Part shown: positions 40,855 to 48,855 of the stretch, in pieces
How positions within the stretch are numbered: position 1 is the stretch's first letter
Layout of the letters: the number at the start of each line of letters is the position of its first letter
DNA from: Pseudomonas sp. CFBP13508
Lineage (GTDB): Bacteria > Pseudomonadota > Gammaproteobacteria > Pseudomonadales > Pseudomonadaceae
Direction of reading: 5' to 3'
DNA: 64,000 nt
Assembly (NCBI RefSeq): GCF_005233515.1
Contig: NZ_QFZZ01000006.1
Location: 243,144 to 307,143, forward strand
Translations under genes and position numbers: made by a program
Notes under the pieces: generated by a model
Seen by the model: only the letters and a program-made list of their open reading frames with translations
Databases searched by the model: none
Told to the model about the DNA's origin: nothing

Positions 40855-40950
40855 GGCGGGGATCCGGATTCGCGGGGCGCACAACTGCGCCAGGGCGTTT
40901 GAAGGCGGCGATTATAAGCCGCCGCGAGCGGATCCGTGGGGGAAAAACGA

Positions 40951-41604
40951 TCAGTCGTTACGCGCGCCGCCGAAATAGCCGCAGCCGCGCTGCACCTGAC
41001 CGTCGATACGCAACTCGGCGCTCATGTGCTGCACGCTGCCGGTGCTGCTGTCGACGCAGCGCTGTGGCGCGACCCACAATTCGATGCGCTGGTTGTTGGC
41101 TTCGCTGCTGAGATTGAAGCGGCCGTCGCCCAGTTGCTCTTCCACATACGGCACGGCCAGCGGCGGCTGGCCGTCGCGCTCGATGACCATGCCTTTGCCG
41201 CTGACCTTGACGTTCCATTCCGGGCCATGACCGGCGGCGCGCAGGATCAGCAGTTTGAAATTCGGATCGTCGCAGGCCGTGCCCGAGCGCTCGACGCGAT
41301 ACAACTGGCCGAGGTCGAGACGATCGCCGGAAACCTTGCCGCGCACATCGGCAAACAGCTTGCCCTGCTCGTCGGCGAGGGTGGCGGCTTCTTGCAGGAC
41401 GCTGGTGCCGCCGATGTCGTTGACCACCAGTTGCCGCTGCTCCTGGCACGGCTGGAACACCAGTTTGCCGTCGGCGGCGGTCAGTTGCCCCTGCATCCGC
41501 GTCTGCCCGGCATGGGACACACTTTCACGCTGGCCGTCGAACAACTGGCAGGCGGCAAACATCGGCAGCAGGGCAACGAGGACGAACGAACGGGCAACAC
41601 GCAT
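40951..41604 (-). CDS. META/HslJ-like lipoprotein (COG3650 type)
   Basis: A 217-residue lipoprotein with lipobox FAAC (Cys19). A first domain (QTRMQGQLTAADGKLVFQPC) is followed by a second, META-like part (FKLLILRAAGHGPEWNVKVS) and a Cys-bearing tail (QRCVDSSTG...QRGCGYFGG). The ATG at 41604 has GGAGAG six bases upstream. No known function; related proteins influence novobiocin tolerance. Confidence 0.8.
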   Translation of the reverse strand: MRVARSFVLVALLPMFAACQLFDGQRESVSHAGQTRMQGQLTAADGKLVFQPCQEQRQLVVNDIGGTSVLQEAATLADEQGKLFADVRGKVSGDRLDLGQLYRVERSGTACDDPNFKLLILRAAGHGPEWNVKVSGKGMVIERDGQPPLAVPYVEEQLGDGRFNLSSEANNQRIELWVAPQRCVDSSTGSVQHMSAELRIDGQVQRGCGYFGGARND

Positions 41605-41664
41605 CTTTGGCTCTCCAGACAAGTGTCGCCACGTTACGCAGCCTGACCGTTCATCACAAGGGCC

Positions 41665-42264
41665 TTAACCCACGTGAAACGTCTGCCCTGTTTGCAGGCC
41701 TTCGACACTTTTCGCGTAGGCCAATGCCACTTCCGCTGCAGCAACCGGCTTGAAGCCACGGAAATAGGGTGCGTATTTGCCCAGGGCTTCGGTCAGCACG
41801 GTCGGGCTCACCGAGTTCACCCGCAGGCCGCGTGGCAGTTCGATGGCGGCGGCGCGGACGAAGCTGTCGAGGGCGCCGTTGACCAACGCTGCCGAGGCGC
41901 CGCTGCGAATCGGATCGTGGCTGAGCACGCCGGTGGTAAAGGTGAATGAGGCGCCGTCATTGGCGAACTCGCGGCCGATCAGCAGCAGGTTGACCTGGCC
42001 CATCAGCTTGTCTTTCAGGCCGAGGGCGAAGCTGTCCCCAGTCATCTCGTCCAGCGCTGCAAACGTCACGTTGCCCGCCGCGCAGATCAAGGCATCGAAC
42101 TTGCCGGTCTGTTCGAACAGCTTGCGGATCGACGCGCTGTCGCTGATATCCACTTGCAAGTCACCGCTGTTACGACCGATACGAATGACCTCGTGGCGTT
42201 GCGACAATTCTTTGTCCACCGCCGAACCGATGGTGCCGCCTGCGCCTATCAACAGAATTTTCAT
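41665..42264 (-). CDS. Short-chain dehydrogenase-like protein lacking the catalytic Tyr
   Basis: A 199-residue Rossmann protein. The cofactor motif is LLIGAGGTIGSAV (residues 3-15), an NRNSG-type stretch (RIGRNSGDLQVDISDS) suggests NADP binding, and ICAAGNVTF matches the NAG motif. The expected YxxxK is absent: SGASAALVNGALDSFV lies where Tyr and Lys should be. This short SDR subgroup is known, so the loss may be normal for it; it may be a sensor or atypical reductase. Divergent from a LysR gene 105 bases away, which probably controls it. Confidence 0.82.
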   Translation of the reverse strand: MKILLIGAGGTIGSAVDKELSQRHEVIRIGRNSGDLQVDISDSASIRKLFEQTGKFDALICAAGNVTFAALDEMTGDSFALGLKDKLMGQVNLLLIGREFANDGASFTFTTGVLSHDPIRSGASAALVNGALDSFVRAAAIELPRGLRVNSVSPTVLTEALGKYAPYFRGFKPVAAAEVALAYAKSVEGLQTGQTFHVG

Positions 42265-42368
42265 CGAGCTGTACCTCATGTGTGTGAATGAGGTTTCAGT
42301 CTAGAGTGGTTTTTTCTGCGGATAAGCGCACTAATAGGCAACCTTTGGTTTTCAAATGGAAACAATCC

Positions 42369-43283
42369 ATGAGCGAAATGGATGACCTTGCCGCTTTCGC
42401 CGTACTGATCGAGGCCGGCAGTTTTACCCTGGCCGCGCAGCAGTTGGGCTGCAGCAAGGGCCAGTTATCCAAGCGCATCAGCCAGCTCGAGGCACAATAC
42501 AGTGTGGTGTTGCTGCAACGCACGACCCGGCGCTTGAGCCTGACGGCAGCGGGGGCGGCGCTGCTGCCGCAGGCGCAGGCGCTGGTGGTCCAGGTCGAAC
42601 GCGCGCGGCAGGCGTTGGCGCGGTTGAAGGACGACATGGCCGGCCCGGTGCGCATGACCGTTCCGGTGTCGCTCGGCGAGACCTTCTTCGATGGCTTGTT
42701 GCTGGAGTTTTCCGGGCAATACCCGCAGGTGCAGATCGAGTTGGAGCTGAACAACAGTTATCGCGATCTGTCCCGCGATGGCTTTGATCTGGCGATTCGT
42801 GCCGAAGTGGCCAATGACGATCGGCTGGTGGCCAGGCCGCTGTTGGCGTGGCACGAAATGACCTGCGCCAGCCCGGCCTACCTCGAGCGCTTCGGCGAGC
42901 CGGCGACGCCGCATGCCTTGGCCGAGCATCGTTGTCTGCTCAACAGCCATTACAGCGGTCGCGAAGAATGGCTGTATCACCAGCAGCACGAGTTGTTGCG
43001 GGTGCGGGTTTCGGGTCCGTTTGCCAGCAATCACTACAGCCTGTTGAAGAAAGCAGCGCTGTCCGGCGCCGGCATCGCGCGTTTGCCGTCGTATCTGCTG
43101 CAAGCGGAACTGGCGGACGGTCGCTTGCGCTGGTTGCTGCGCGATTACCAGACCCGACGCATGCCGATGTATCTGGTGCACCCGTATCAGGGTGGATTGC
43201 CCAAGCGCACGCAGGTGCTCGCGGATTATCTGATGGGCTGGTTCAAGCGCAGTGGCGAGGCGCTGGATCGACTGCAACGCTGA
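42369..43283 (+). CDS. LysR-family transcriptional regulator
   Basis: A 304-residue regulator. The winged helix-turn-helix covers residues 5-63 (AVLIEAGSFTLAAQQLGCSK, then KRISQLEAQ), followed by the linker and the effector-binding domain (RMTVPVSLGETFFDGLLLEF). The DNA-binding part resembles the CrgA/DsdC-like group that regulates neighbouring oxidoreductases. It is divergent from the SDR gene, its likely target. The ATG giving MSEMDDLAAF was chosen; the frame is open upstream. Confidence 0.9.
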   Translation: MSEMDDLAAFAVLIEAGSFTLAAQQLGCSKGQLSKRISQLEAQYSVVLLQRTTRRLSLTAAGAALLPQAQALVVQVERARQALARLKDDMAGPVRMTVPVSLGETFFDGLLLEFSGQYPQVQIELELNNSYRDLSRDGFDLAIRAEVANDDRLVARPLLAWHEMTCASPAYLERFGEPATPHALAEHRCLLNSHYSGREEWLYHQQHELLRVRVSGPFASNHYSLLKKAALSGAGIARLPSYLLQAELADGRLRWLLRDYQTRRMPMYLVHPYQGGLPKRTQVLADYLMGWFKRSGEALDRLQR

Positions 43284-43292
43284 TGTGATTTC

Positions 43293-43388
43293 CCTGTGGG
43301 AGCGAGCCTGCTCGCGAATGCGTCAGTATCAGTCGATACCGATGTTGAATGACACACCGCTTTCGCGAGCAGGCTCGCTCCCACAGGG
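43293..43388. repeat. REPIN-like inverted pair, TGTGGGAGCGAGCCTGCTCG family
   Basis: Two full inverted copies with a spacer containing GATGTTGAATGACA, directly after the LysR gene and before the last gene of the bufferin operon. Confidence 0.92.
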
Positions 43389-43394
43389 GGGATC

Positions 43395-43871
43395 TTATTT
43401 TGCGAAACGGCGGGCAATCAGCTGGTCGATCGACAATTTGCCCGGCCCGGTCGCCATCAGGTACAGCAACACCGCCGCCCAGGTGCCGTGGGTCGGGTAG
43501 GCATCCGGGTAGACAAACAGTTGAATGGTCAGGGTCATGCCCAGCAGTGCCAGCGCCGAAAACCGTGTGGCGAAGCCGAGCAGGATCAGCAGCGGAAACA
43601 CATGCTCGGCAAAAGCCGCCAGATGCGCGGCAATTTCCGGCGACAGCAGCGGCAGGTTGTACTCGCTCTGAAACAGCGGAATCGTCGAATCGGCCAAACG
43701 TGGCCAGCCCAGTTCAAAGGTGCCGTCAATCAAATCGACGGCCAATCCTTCGACCTTGGTTTGCCCGGATTTCCAGAACACCGCGGCAATGGAGAAACGC
43801 GCGATGAAGGCAATCAGGCTGTGCGGGATTTTTTCCAACAGCGCGATGACGCGCAGGATAAAAGCGTTCAT
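43395..43871 (-). CDS. DoxX-family membrane protein of the bufferin operon
   Basis: A 158-residue inner-membrane protein with four helices (IARFSIAAVFWKSGQTKVEG, HVFPLLILLGFATRFSALAL, TLTIQLFVYP, AVLLYLMATGPG), matching DoxX. Its ATG overlaps the stop of the DUF2063 gene by four bases, so it belongs to the bufA-bufB-bufC operon, as in other bufferin clusters where a DoxX protein is encoded last. Its contribution there is unclear; a redox or membrane-transfer role is only inferred. Confidence 0.88.
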   Translation of the reverse strand: MNAFILRVIALLEKIPHSLIAFIARFSIAAVFWKSGQTKVEGLAVDLIDGTFELGWPRLADSTIPLFQSEYNLPLLSPEIAAHLAAFAEHVFPLLILLGFATRFSALALLGMTLTIQLFVYPDAYPTHGTWAAVLLYLMATGPGKLSIDQLIARRFAK

Positions 43872-44626
43872 AGCAACTCCTTGTAATTCAGCTGCGTGAT
43901 CGCGTTATGCGCAATCAGTAAGGCGAGGGTTTGGGCGAGATCGAACGGCGGGCTGTTTTCTGCCGCCGCGAGCAGTGGCGAGCCCTGGAGCAGATGACGA
44001 AGGAACACGCTCGCACCTGGTTCAAGCGCAAACACCTCAACGTCGAGACCATTGCGCAGCACCAGAGCGTGCTGGCCTTGATTCAGGCCAATGCCCGCCA
44101 GAGTTGGCTCCTGCTGATGCGCGGCCCAGATCGCGACAACGGCGTAGGCTGAGTCGAGCAGGTGCAGCGAGGGATGCAGTTCGAAACACAGCTCAGTCAG
44201 CGACTGCGGATCGGCCAGCGCGGCACTGACTTGTTCAGGCCGTATCGGCTGCGCATCAGCGGCGTGGTAGGCGACAGTGCGCAGATGCTCAAGGCGCGCA
44301 ACATCAGCGACATAAGGCACGCCGGCGATGGGTTCAAACTCTGCGATGAAGTCGGCGAAGTCTTCGCCATAGCGGCTCATCAACGGACTGTGTGGCGGCT
44401 GACTCTGGACGAAAATCGCTGCCATGGCGCGGAAGAACTCCTCGCCGACCAATTGCAGCACCACCGGATAGCTGTCGGCCAGGGCATTGATCAACGAGCT
44501 CTGCACGTTGTTGCGATACACCGCAAAACGTCGCGACGGATCGGCGCCGTTGCGGCTGCACAGGCCCTTGGGATACGGCAGTTGCGCATTGAGCAGGGCG
44601 GCGGCGAAGTCCGCTTGCGTGCTCAT
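43868..44626 (-). CDS. bufC: DUF2063 partner protein of the MNIO enzyme (BufC-like)
   Basis: A 252-residue protein. The N-terminal part (FAVYRNNVQSSLINALADSYPVV) is the DUF2063 'putative DNA-binding' domain, now understood as the precursor-recognition partner of MNIO enzymes, comparable to MbnC. The middle holds LSRYGEDFADFIAEF-like helices, and the C-terminus is small and strand-rich. Four-base overlaps link it to the MNIO gene before it and doxX after it. Likely forms a heterodimer with the MNIO. Confidence 0.88.
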   Translation of the reverse strand: MSTQADFAAALLNAQLPYPKGLCSRNGADPSRRFAVYRNNVQSSLINALADSYPVVLQLVGEEFFRAMAAIFVQSQPPHSPLMSRYGEDFADFIAEFEPIAGVPYVADVARLEHLRTVAYHAADAQPIRPEQVSAALADPQSLTELCFELHPSLHLLDSAYAVVAIWAAHQQEPTLAGIGLNQGQHALVLRNGLDVEVFALEPGASVFLRHLLQGSPLLAAAENSPPFDLAQTLALLIAHNAITQLNYKELL

Positions 44627-45519
44627 GCCGCACGCTCCGCGCGGCGCAAAAGCGTCTCGGCTTGCTGCGCTTCGGCGAGCAAAACGTCGAAGGCCGGCAC
44701 CTGGTTATCGCGTTCGATCAGCGTCGCCACCGGGCCGATACGTTGCAGCACTTGCCGGTACAGATCCCAGACGGCCTGATCAATAGGCGCGCCGTGATCG
44801 TCGATCAGCAAGCGGTCGCCGAGGTTGTCGCAATCTTCAGCGAAGCCGGCCAGATGAATCTCGCCGACCGCGTGCAGCGGTAACGCATCGAGGTAGGCCA
44901 GAGGATCGCGCTGATGGTTTATGCACGACACGTAGACATTATTGACGTCGAGCAACAAGCCGCAGCCGCTGCGGCGGATCACTTCGGCGATGAACTCGGC
45001 CTCGTCGATCGTCGAGTGCGCAAATCCCAGATAGGTCGCCGGGTTCTCCAGCAGCATCGGTCGTTTCAGAGTGTTCTGCACCTGGTCGATGTGCGCACAG
45101 ACGCGGTTCAGCGTCGGCGTGTCGTAAGCCAGTGGCAGCAGGTCATTGAGGAACACCGGGCCGTGGCTCGACCATGCCAGATGTTCGGAAAAGGCTTGCG
45201 GTTGATAGCGCTCGATCAGCTCGGCGAGGCGTTTGAGGTGCTGGCTGTCCAGCGCGCCTTCGCCACCGATCGACAGGCCCACGCCGTGCAATGACAGCGG
45301 GTACTGTTCGCGAATCAGACCGAGAAAATGATGAAACGGGCCGCCGGCCACCATGTAGTTTTCGGCGTGGACTTCGAAGAAACCGAGGTCCGGTACGGAG
45401 CCGAGCACTTCGAGGAAGTGCCCGGTCTTGAGCCCCAGCCCGGCGCGGGCAGGGAGCTCGGTGCGAGCTGCCTGAGTGCGCGGCAGGGACGGTTCGTGAT
45501 GACTGAACATGGGCGTCAC
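44623..45519 (-). CDS. bufB: Multinuclear non-heme iron oxidase (MNIO, DUF692; BufB-like)
   Basis: A 298-residue TIM-barrel enzyme of the DUF692/MbnB family that modifies Cys residues of ribosomal peptides. Iron-binding residues are seen in order: GFFEVHAENYM, SLHGVGLSIGG, FSEHLAWSSHG, LLENPATYLG, LLDVNNVYVS and EIHLAGF. Its neighbour encodes a DUF2282 peptide, the substrate class converted to thiooxazole-bearing copper-binding bufferins. It follows the precursor gene after 16 bases. Confidence 0.92.
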   Translation of the reverse strand: MTPMFSHHEPSLPRTQAARTELPARAGLGLKTGHFLEVLGSVPDLGFFEVHAENYMVAGGPFHHFLGLIREQYPLSLHGVGLSIGGEGALDSQHLKRLAELIERYQPQAFSEHLAWSSHGPVFLNDLLPLAYDTPTLNRVCAHIDQVQNTLKRPMLLENPATYLGFAHSTIDEAEFIAEVIRRSGCGLLLDVNNVYVSCINHQRDPLAYLDALPLHAVGEIHLAGFAEDCDNLGDRLLIDDHGAPIDQAVWDLYRQVLQRIGPVATLIERDNQVPAFDVLLAEAQQAETLLRRAERAA

Positions 45520-45535
45520 TCAGGCAGGCCGTGGA

Positions 45536-45841
45536 TCAGGACTTGGCTTTGAAGGCTTCGAGCTGACCGAAGCCGGTCGGCGAGGTTTTGCTTTCGGTGG
45601 TGGCGCAGGTGCCTTTCGGAACGAGCTTCCAGGCGTTGGCCTGGTAGTCCATTTTCGCCGTGCCGGCGCAGGTAGTCCCGGCACCTGCGGCGCAATCGTT
45701 CTTACCCTTCATGGCCACGCCGAAGCATTTTTCCATGTTGGCATCGGCGGCATGGGCGGTGGAGACAGTGGCGATGCTCAGAGCGGAACCGAGGGCCAGA
45801 ACCAGGGCGGTAGCGGACAGGGTACGGGTAGTCGCAGTCAT
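45536..45841 (-). CDS. bufA: DUF2282 bufferin precursor peptide (BufA-like)
   Basis: A 101-residue precursor. Residues 1-31 are a Sec signal peptide (ALVLALGSALSIATVSTAHA). The mature part has four Cys at 39, 50, 58 and 79 in the pattern EKCFGVAMKGKNDCAAGAG, TTCAGTAKMDYQANAWK and PKGTCATT, matching DUF2282 bufferins, in which core Cys are oxidised to thiooxazoles that chelate copper in the periplasm. The ATG has GGAGAA seven bases upstream. First gene of a four-gene operon with MNIO, DUF2063 and DoxX; no sigma factor gene accompanies it here. Confidence 0.9.
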   Translation of the reverse strand: MTATTRTLSATALVLALGSALSIATVSTAHAADANMEKCFGVAMKGKNDCAAGAGTTCAGTAKMDYQANAWKLVPKGTCATTESKTSPTGFGQLEAFKAKS

Positions 45842-45970
45842 GATGTTTCTCCAGTTTTTATCAGGGTTTCTGCAAGCGGTTTGCGCTTGCTTGTCCCTCT
45901 AGAGAACGGGTGGGGGGATGCGTTACAGGCGGGGCGAGAAATTTATGAAAAATTTCGGATTCAGCGGTAT

Positions 45971-46065
45971 CCCTGTGGGAGCGAGCCTGCTCGCGAAGGC
46001 GGTGTGTCAGGCACCCATGATGTTGAATGACAGAGCGCTTTCGCGAGCAGGCTCGCTCCCACAGG
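45971..46065. repeat. REPIN-like inverted pair, TGTGGGAGCGAGCCTGCTCG family
   Basis: Two full inverted copies with the spacer GATGTTGAATGACA also seen at 43293; the two pairs bracket the bufferin operon. Confidence 0.92.
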
Positions 46066-46090
46066 GTTACCTTGGTGGTGCTCAGGAAAC

Positions 46091-46117
46091 AAAAAACGGC
46101 CCGAAGGCCGTTTTTTT
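46091..46117 (-). terminator. Rho-independent terminator of the branched-chain amino-acid operon
   Basis: AAAAAACGGCC-CGAA-GGCCGTTTTTTT, 16 bases beyond the braG stop on the minus strand. Flanking A and T runs allow use in both directions. Confidence 0.92.
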
Positions 46118-46132
46118 GTGCAGCGATAACAC

Positions 46133-46834
46133 TCAACCGCCGAGGTACGCCTCGCGTACTTTCGGATCGGTCAGCAGCGCTTCACCGGTGCCTTGCATGA
46201 CCACGCGGCCGTTCTCCAGAACGTAGGCGCGGTCAGCGATTTTCAGCGCCTGGTTGGCGTTCTGCTCGACCAGGAACACCGTCACACCGTCCTTGCGCAG
46301 CTGTTCGATGATGTCGAAGATCTGCTGGATGATGATCGGCGCCAGGCCCAGCGATGGCTCGTCGAGCAGCAGCAGCTTGGGCTTGCTCATCAGCGCGCGG
46401 CCGATGGCGAGCATTTGCTGTTCGCCGCCGGACATGGTGCCGCCGCGCTGGTTGAAGCGCTCTTTCAAGCGTGGGAAAAGTCCGAGAACCTTGTCCATCT
46501 GTTCCTGATAGTCGCCCTTGTCGGTGAAAAATCCGCCCATCGACAGGTTTTCTTCAACGGTCAGACGGGCAAACACCCGACGCCCTTCCGGGACCACGGC
46601 GATGCTCTTGCGCATGATCTGCGACGAGTCCTGGCCGACCAGTTCCTCACCCATGTAGCGGATGCTGCCGCTGTGGGCCTGCGGCGAACCGCACAGCGTC
46701 ATCAGCAGCGTGGATTTGCCGGCACCGTTGGCGCCGATCAGCGTCACGATTTCGCCCTGACGGACTTCGACGTTGACGCTGTGCAAGGCCTGGATCTTGC
46801 CGTAGAAGGTGGAAACGTTTTCGAACTGCAGCAT
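46133..46834 (-). CDS. braG: Branched-chain amino-acid ABC transporter ATPase BraG/LivF
   Basis: A 233-residue ATPase. Walker A GANGAGKST (about residue 37), signature MSGGEQQML (about 136), Walker B LLLDEPSLGLAP (about 158) and switch FLVEQN are present; the Ser-Leu-Gly-Leu-Ala-Pro after Walker B is typical of LivF. Last gene of the bra operon; its ATG comes directly after the braF stop. Works with BraF at the membrane dimer BraDE. Confidence 0.95.
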   Translation of the reverse strand: MLQFENVSTFYGKIQALHSVNVEVRQGEIVTLIGANGAGKSTLLMTLCGSPQAHSGSIRYMGEELVGQDSSQIMRKSIAVVPEGRRVFARLTVEENLSMGGFFTDKGDYQEQMDKVLGLFPRLKERFNQRGGTMSGGEQQMLAIGRALMSKPKLLLLDEPSLGLAPIIIQQIFDIIEQLRKDGVTVFLVEQNANQALKIADRAYVLENGRVVMQGTGEALLTDPKVREAYLGG

Positions 46835-47602
46835 TTACGCTTCCCCCAGGTAGGCTTTGATCACTTCAGGATTGTCGCGGATCTGTTCCGGCGTGCCGTC
46901 GGCCAACGGTGTGCCCTGGTTGATCACGACGATGTGGTCGGAAATGCTCATGACCAGTTTCATGTCGTGTTCGATCAGCAGCACGGTGACGTTGTGCTCT
47001 TCGCGCAACACACCGATCAGCGCCTTGAGGTCTTCGGTTTCCTTCGGGTTCAGGCCGGCGGCTGGTTCGTCGAGCATGAGAATCCGCGGACGGGTCATCA
47101 TGCAGCGGGCGATTTCCAGACGCCGTTGCTGGCCGTAGGCGAGGGTGCCGGCGGTGCGGTTGGCGAACTCTTTGAGGTTGACCTTTTCCAGCCAGTACTC
47201 GGCAAATTCCATCGCCTCGCGCTCGCTTTTGCGGAACGCCGGGGTCTTGAACAGGCCGGACAGGAAGTTGGTGTTCAAGTGACGGTGCTGGGCGATCAAC
47301 AGGTTCTCGACGGCAGTCATGTCCTTGAACAAACGCACGTTCTGGAAGGTACGCACCACGCCTTTGAGGGCGATCTTGTGGCCCGGCAGGCCCTGGATCG
47401 GCTCGCCGTCGAGCAGGATGCTGCCGCCGGTAGGCTGATAGAAGCCGGTCAGGCAGTTGAACACGGTGGTCTTGCCGGCGCCGTTCGGGCCGATCAGTGC
47501 AACTACCTGTTTTTCCTTGACGGTCAGCGCCACGCCGTTGACCGCGAGCAAGCCGCCGAAGCGCATGCTCAGATTTTCGACTTTAAGGATCTCGCGGCTC
47601 AT
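46835..47602 (-). CDS. braF: Branched-chain amino-acid ABC transporter ATPase BraF/LivG
   Basis: A 255-residue ATPase. Walker A GPNGAGKTT (about residue 39), signature LAYGQQRRLEIARC (about 157) and Walker B ILMLDEPAAGLNP (about 178) followed by VLLIEHDM. The YGQQRRLE signature and the longer Q-loop region (RTFQNVRLFKDMTAVENLLI) are LivG features. Its ATG overlaps the braE stop by four bases. Confidence 0.95.
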   Translation of the reverse strand: MSREILKVENLSMRFGGLLAVNGVALTVKEKQVVALIGPNGAGKTTVFNCLTGFYQPTGGSILLDGEPIQGLPGHKIALKGVVRTFQNVRLFKDMTAVENLLIAQHRHLNTNFLSGLFKTPAFRKSEREAMEFAEYWLEKVNLKEFANRTAGTLAYGQQRRLEIARCMMTRPRILMLDEPAAGLNPKETEDLKALIGVLREEHNVTVLLIEHDMKLVMSISDHIVVINQGTPLADGTPEQIRDNPEVIKAYLGEA

Positions 47603-48855
47603 TTGCGCAACTCCATGTGTGGGCGTTGCATCGGCAGCAGACCTTGTGGACGCCAGATCATCATCAGCACCATCAGCGCACCGAACATCAACATGCGGTA
47701 TTCGCTGAACTCACGCATCATTTCCGGCAACAGGATCATCACGATCGCCGCCAGAATCACGCCCAGTTGCGAGCCCATGCCACCCAATACGACGATGGCG
47801 AGGATGATCGCCGACTCGATGAAGGTGAACGACTCGGGCGTCACCAGGCCCTGACGCGCGGCGAAGAAGCTGCCGGCGAAACCGGCGAACGCAGCACCGA
47901 GGGTGAACGCGGAAAGCTTGATCACGGTCGGGTTCAGGCCCAGCGCACGGCAGGCGATTTCGTCTTCACGCAGCGCTTCCCACGCACGACCGATCGGCAT
48001 GCGCAGCAGACGGTTGATCACGAACAGCGCGGCCAGTGCGAGCAACAGCGCAACCAGGTAAAGGAAGATCACCTTGTTGATCGAGTTGTATTGCAGGCCG
48101 AAATACTCGTGGAACGTCTGCAGGCCTTCGGCGGCTTTGCGCTCGAAGGTCAGACCGAAGAACGTCGGTTTCTCGATGTTGCTGATGCCGTTCGGGCCAC
48201 CGGTGATGTCGGTCAGGTTACGCAGGAACAGACGGATGATCTCGCCGAAACCCAAGGTCACGATCGCCAGATAGTCGCCGCGCAGACGCAACACCGGGAA
48301 GCCCAGCAGGAAGCCGAACGTCGCCGCCATCAGGCCGGCAATCGGCAGGCAGATCCAGAAGCTCAAGCCGTAGTAATGCGACAGCAGCGCGTAGCTGTAG
48401 GCGCCGACGGCGTAGAAACCGACGTACCCCAGATCAAGCAGACCGGCCAGACCGACAACGATGTTCAGGCCCAGGCCGAGCATCACGTAGATCAGGATCA
48501 GCGTTGCGATATCCACCGCGCCACGGGAGCCGAAGAACGGCCAGACCAGGGCGATCAGAATCAGCGCAATGATGAAATAGCGCTGGGTGGTTGGCAGGGT
48601 CAGGAAGTTGCTGGCCTTGGCCGGGATCAACGGCATGCCCGGCGAGGAGCGCCAGGCCTTGCTGATCTGCTGGTTGAACAGCACGCGCAAGAACATCAGC
48701 ACCGAGCAGATCGCGATGGTCGCGAGTACCGCAGGGCTGGTGTTGTGCACTTCCAGATTGATGCCGACGATGGTCAGTTTCAGACCCAATACCGGGTAGG
48801 CCACGGCCCACACCAGCAAGGCACTGAACAATGCCTGTTTAAGATTTCTAGTCAT
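47599..48855 (-). CDS. braE: Branched-chain amino-acid ABC transporter permease BraE/LivM
   Basis: A 418-residue permease with an N-terminal extension of about 90 residues (DUF3382-type) that carries extra membrane helices, as in P. aeruginosa BraE. The core motifs LGLNIVVGLAGLLDLGYVGF, GDYLAIVTLGFGEIIRLFL and the EAA-like loop IGRAWEALREDEIACRALG are clear. Four-base overlaps join it to braD and braF. Confidence 0.95.
   Translation of the reverse strand: MTRNLKQALFSALLVWAVAYPVLGLKLTIVGINLEVHNTSPAVLATIAICSVLMFLRVLFNQQISKAWRSSPGMPLIPAKASNFLTLPTTQRYFIIALILIALVWPFFGSRGAVDIATLILIYVMLGLGLNIVVGLAGLLDLGYVGFYAVGAYSYALLSHYYGLSFWICLPIAGLMAATFGFLLGFPVLRLRGDYLAIVTLGFGEIIRLFLRNLTDITGGPNGISNIEKPTFFGLTFERKAAEGLQTFHEYFGLQYNSINKVIFLYLVALLLALAALFVINRLLRMPIGRAWEALREDEIACRALGLNPTVIKLSAFTLGAAFAGFAGSFFAARQGLVTPESFTFIESAIILAIVVLGGMGSQLGVILAAIVMILLPEMMREFSEYRMLMFGALMVLMMIWRPQGLLPMQRPHMELRK

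Noticed and set aside
46193..47854. Plus-strand open frame of 553 codons over braG/braF
   Set aside because: Antisense to two intact ABC ATPase genes; no motif of its own.
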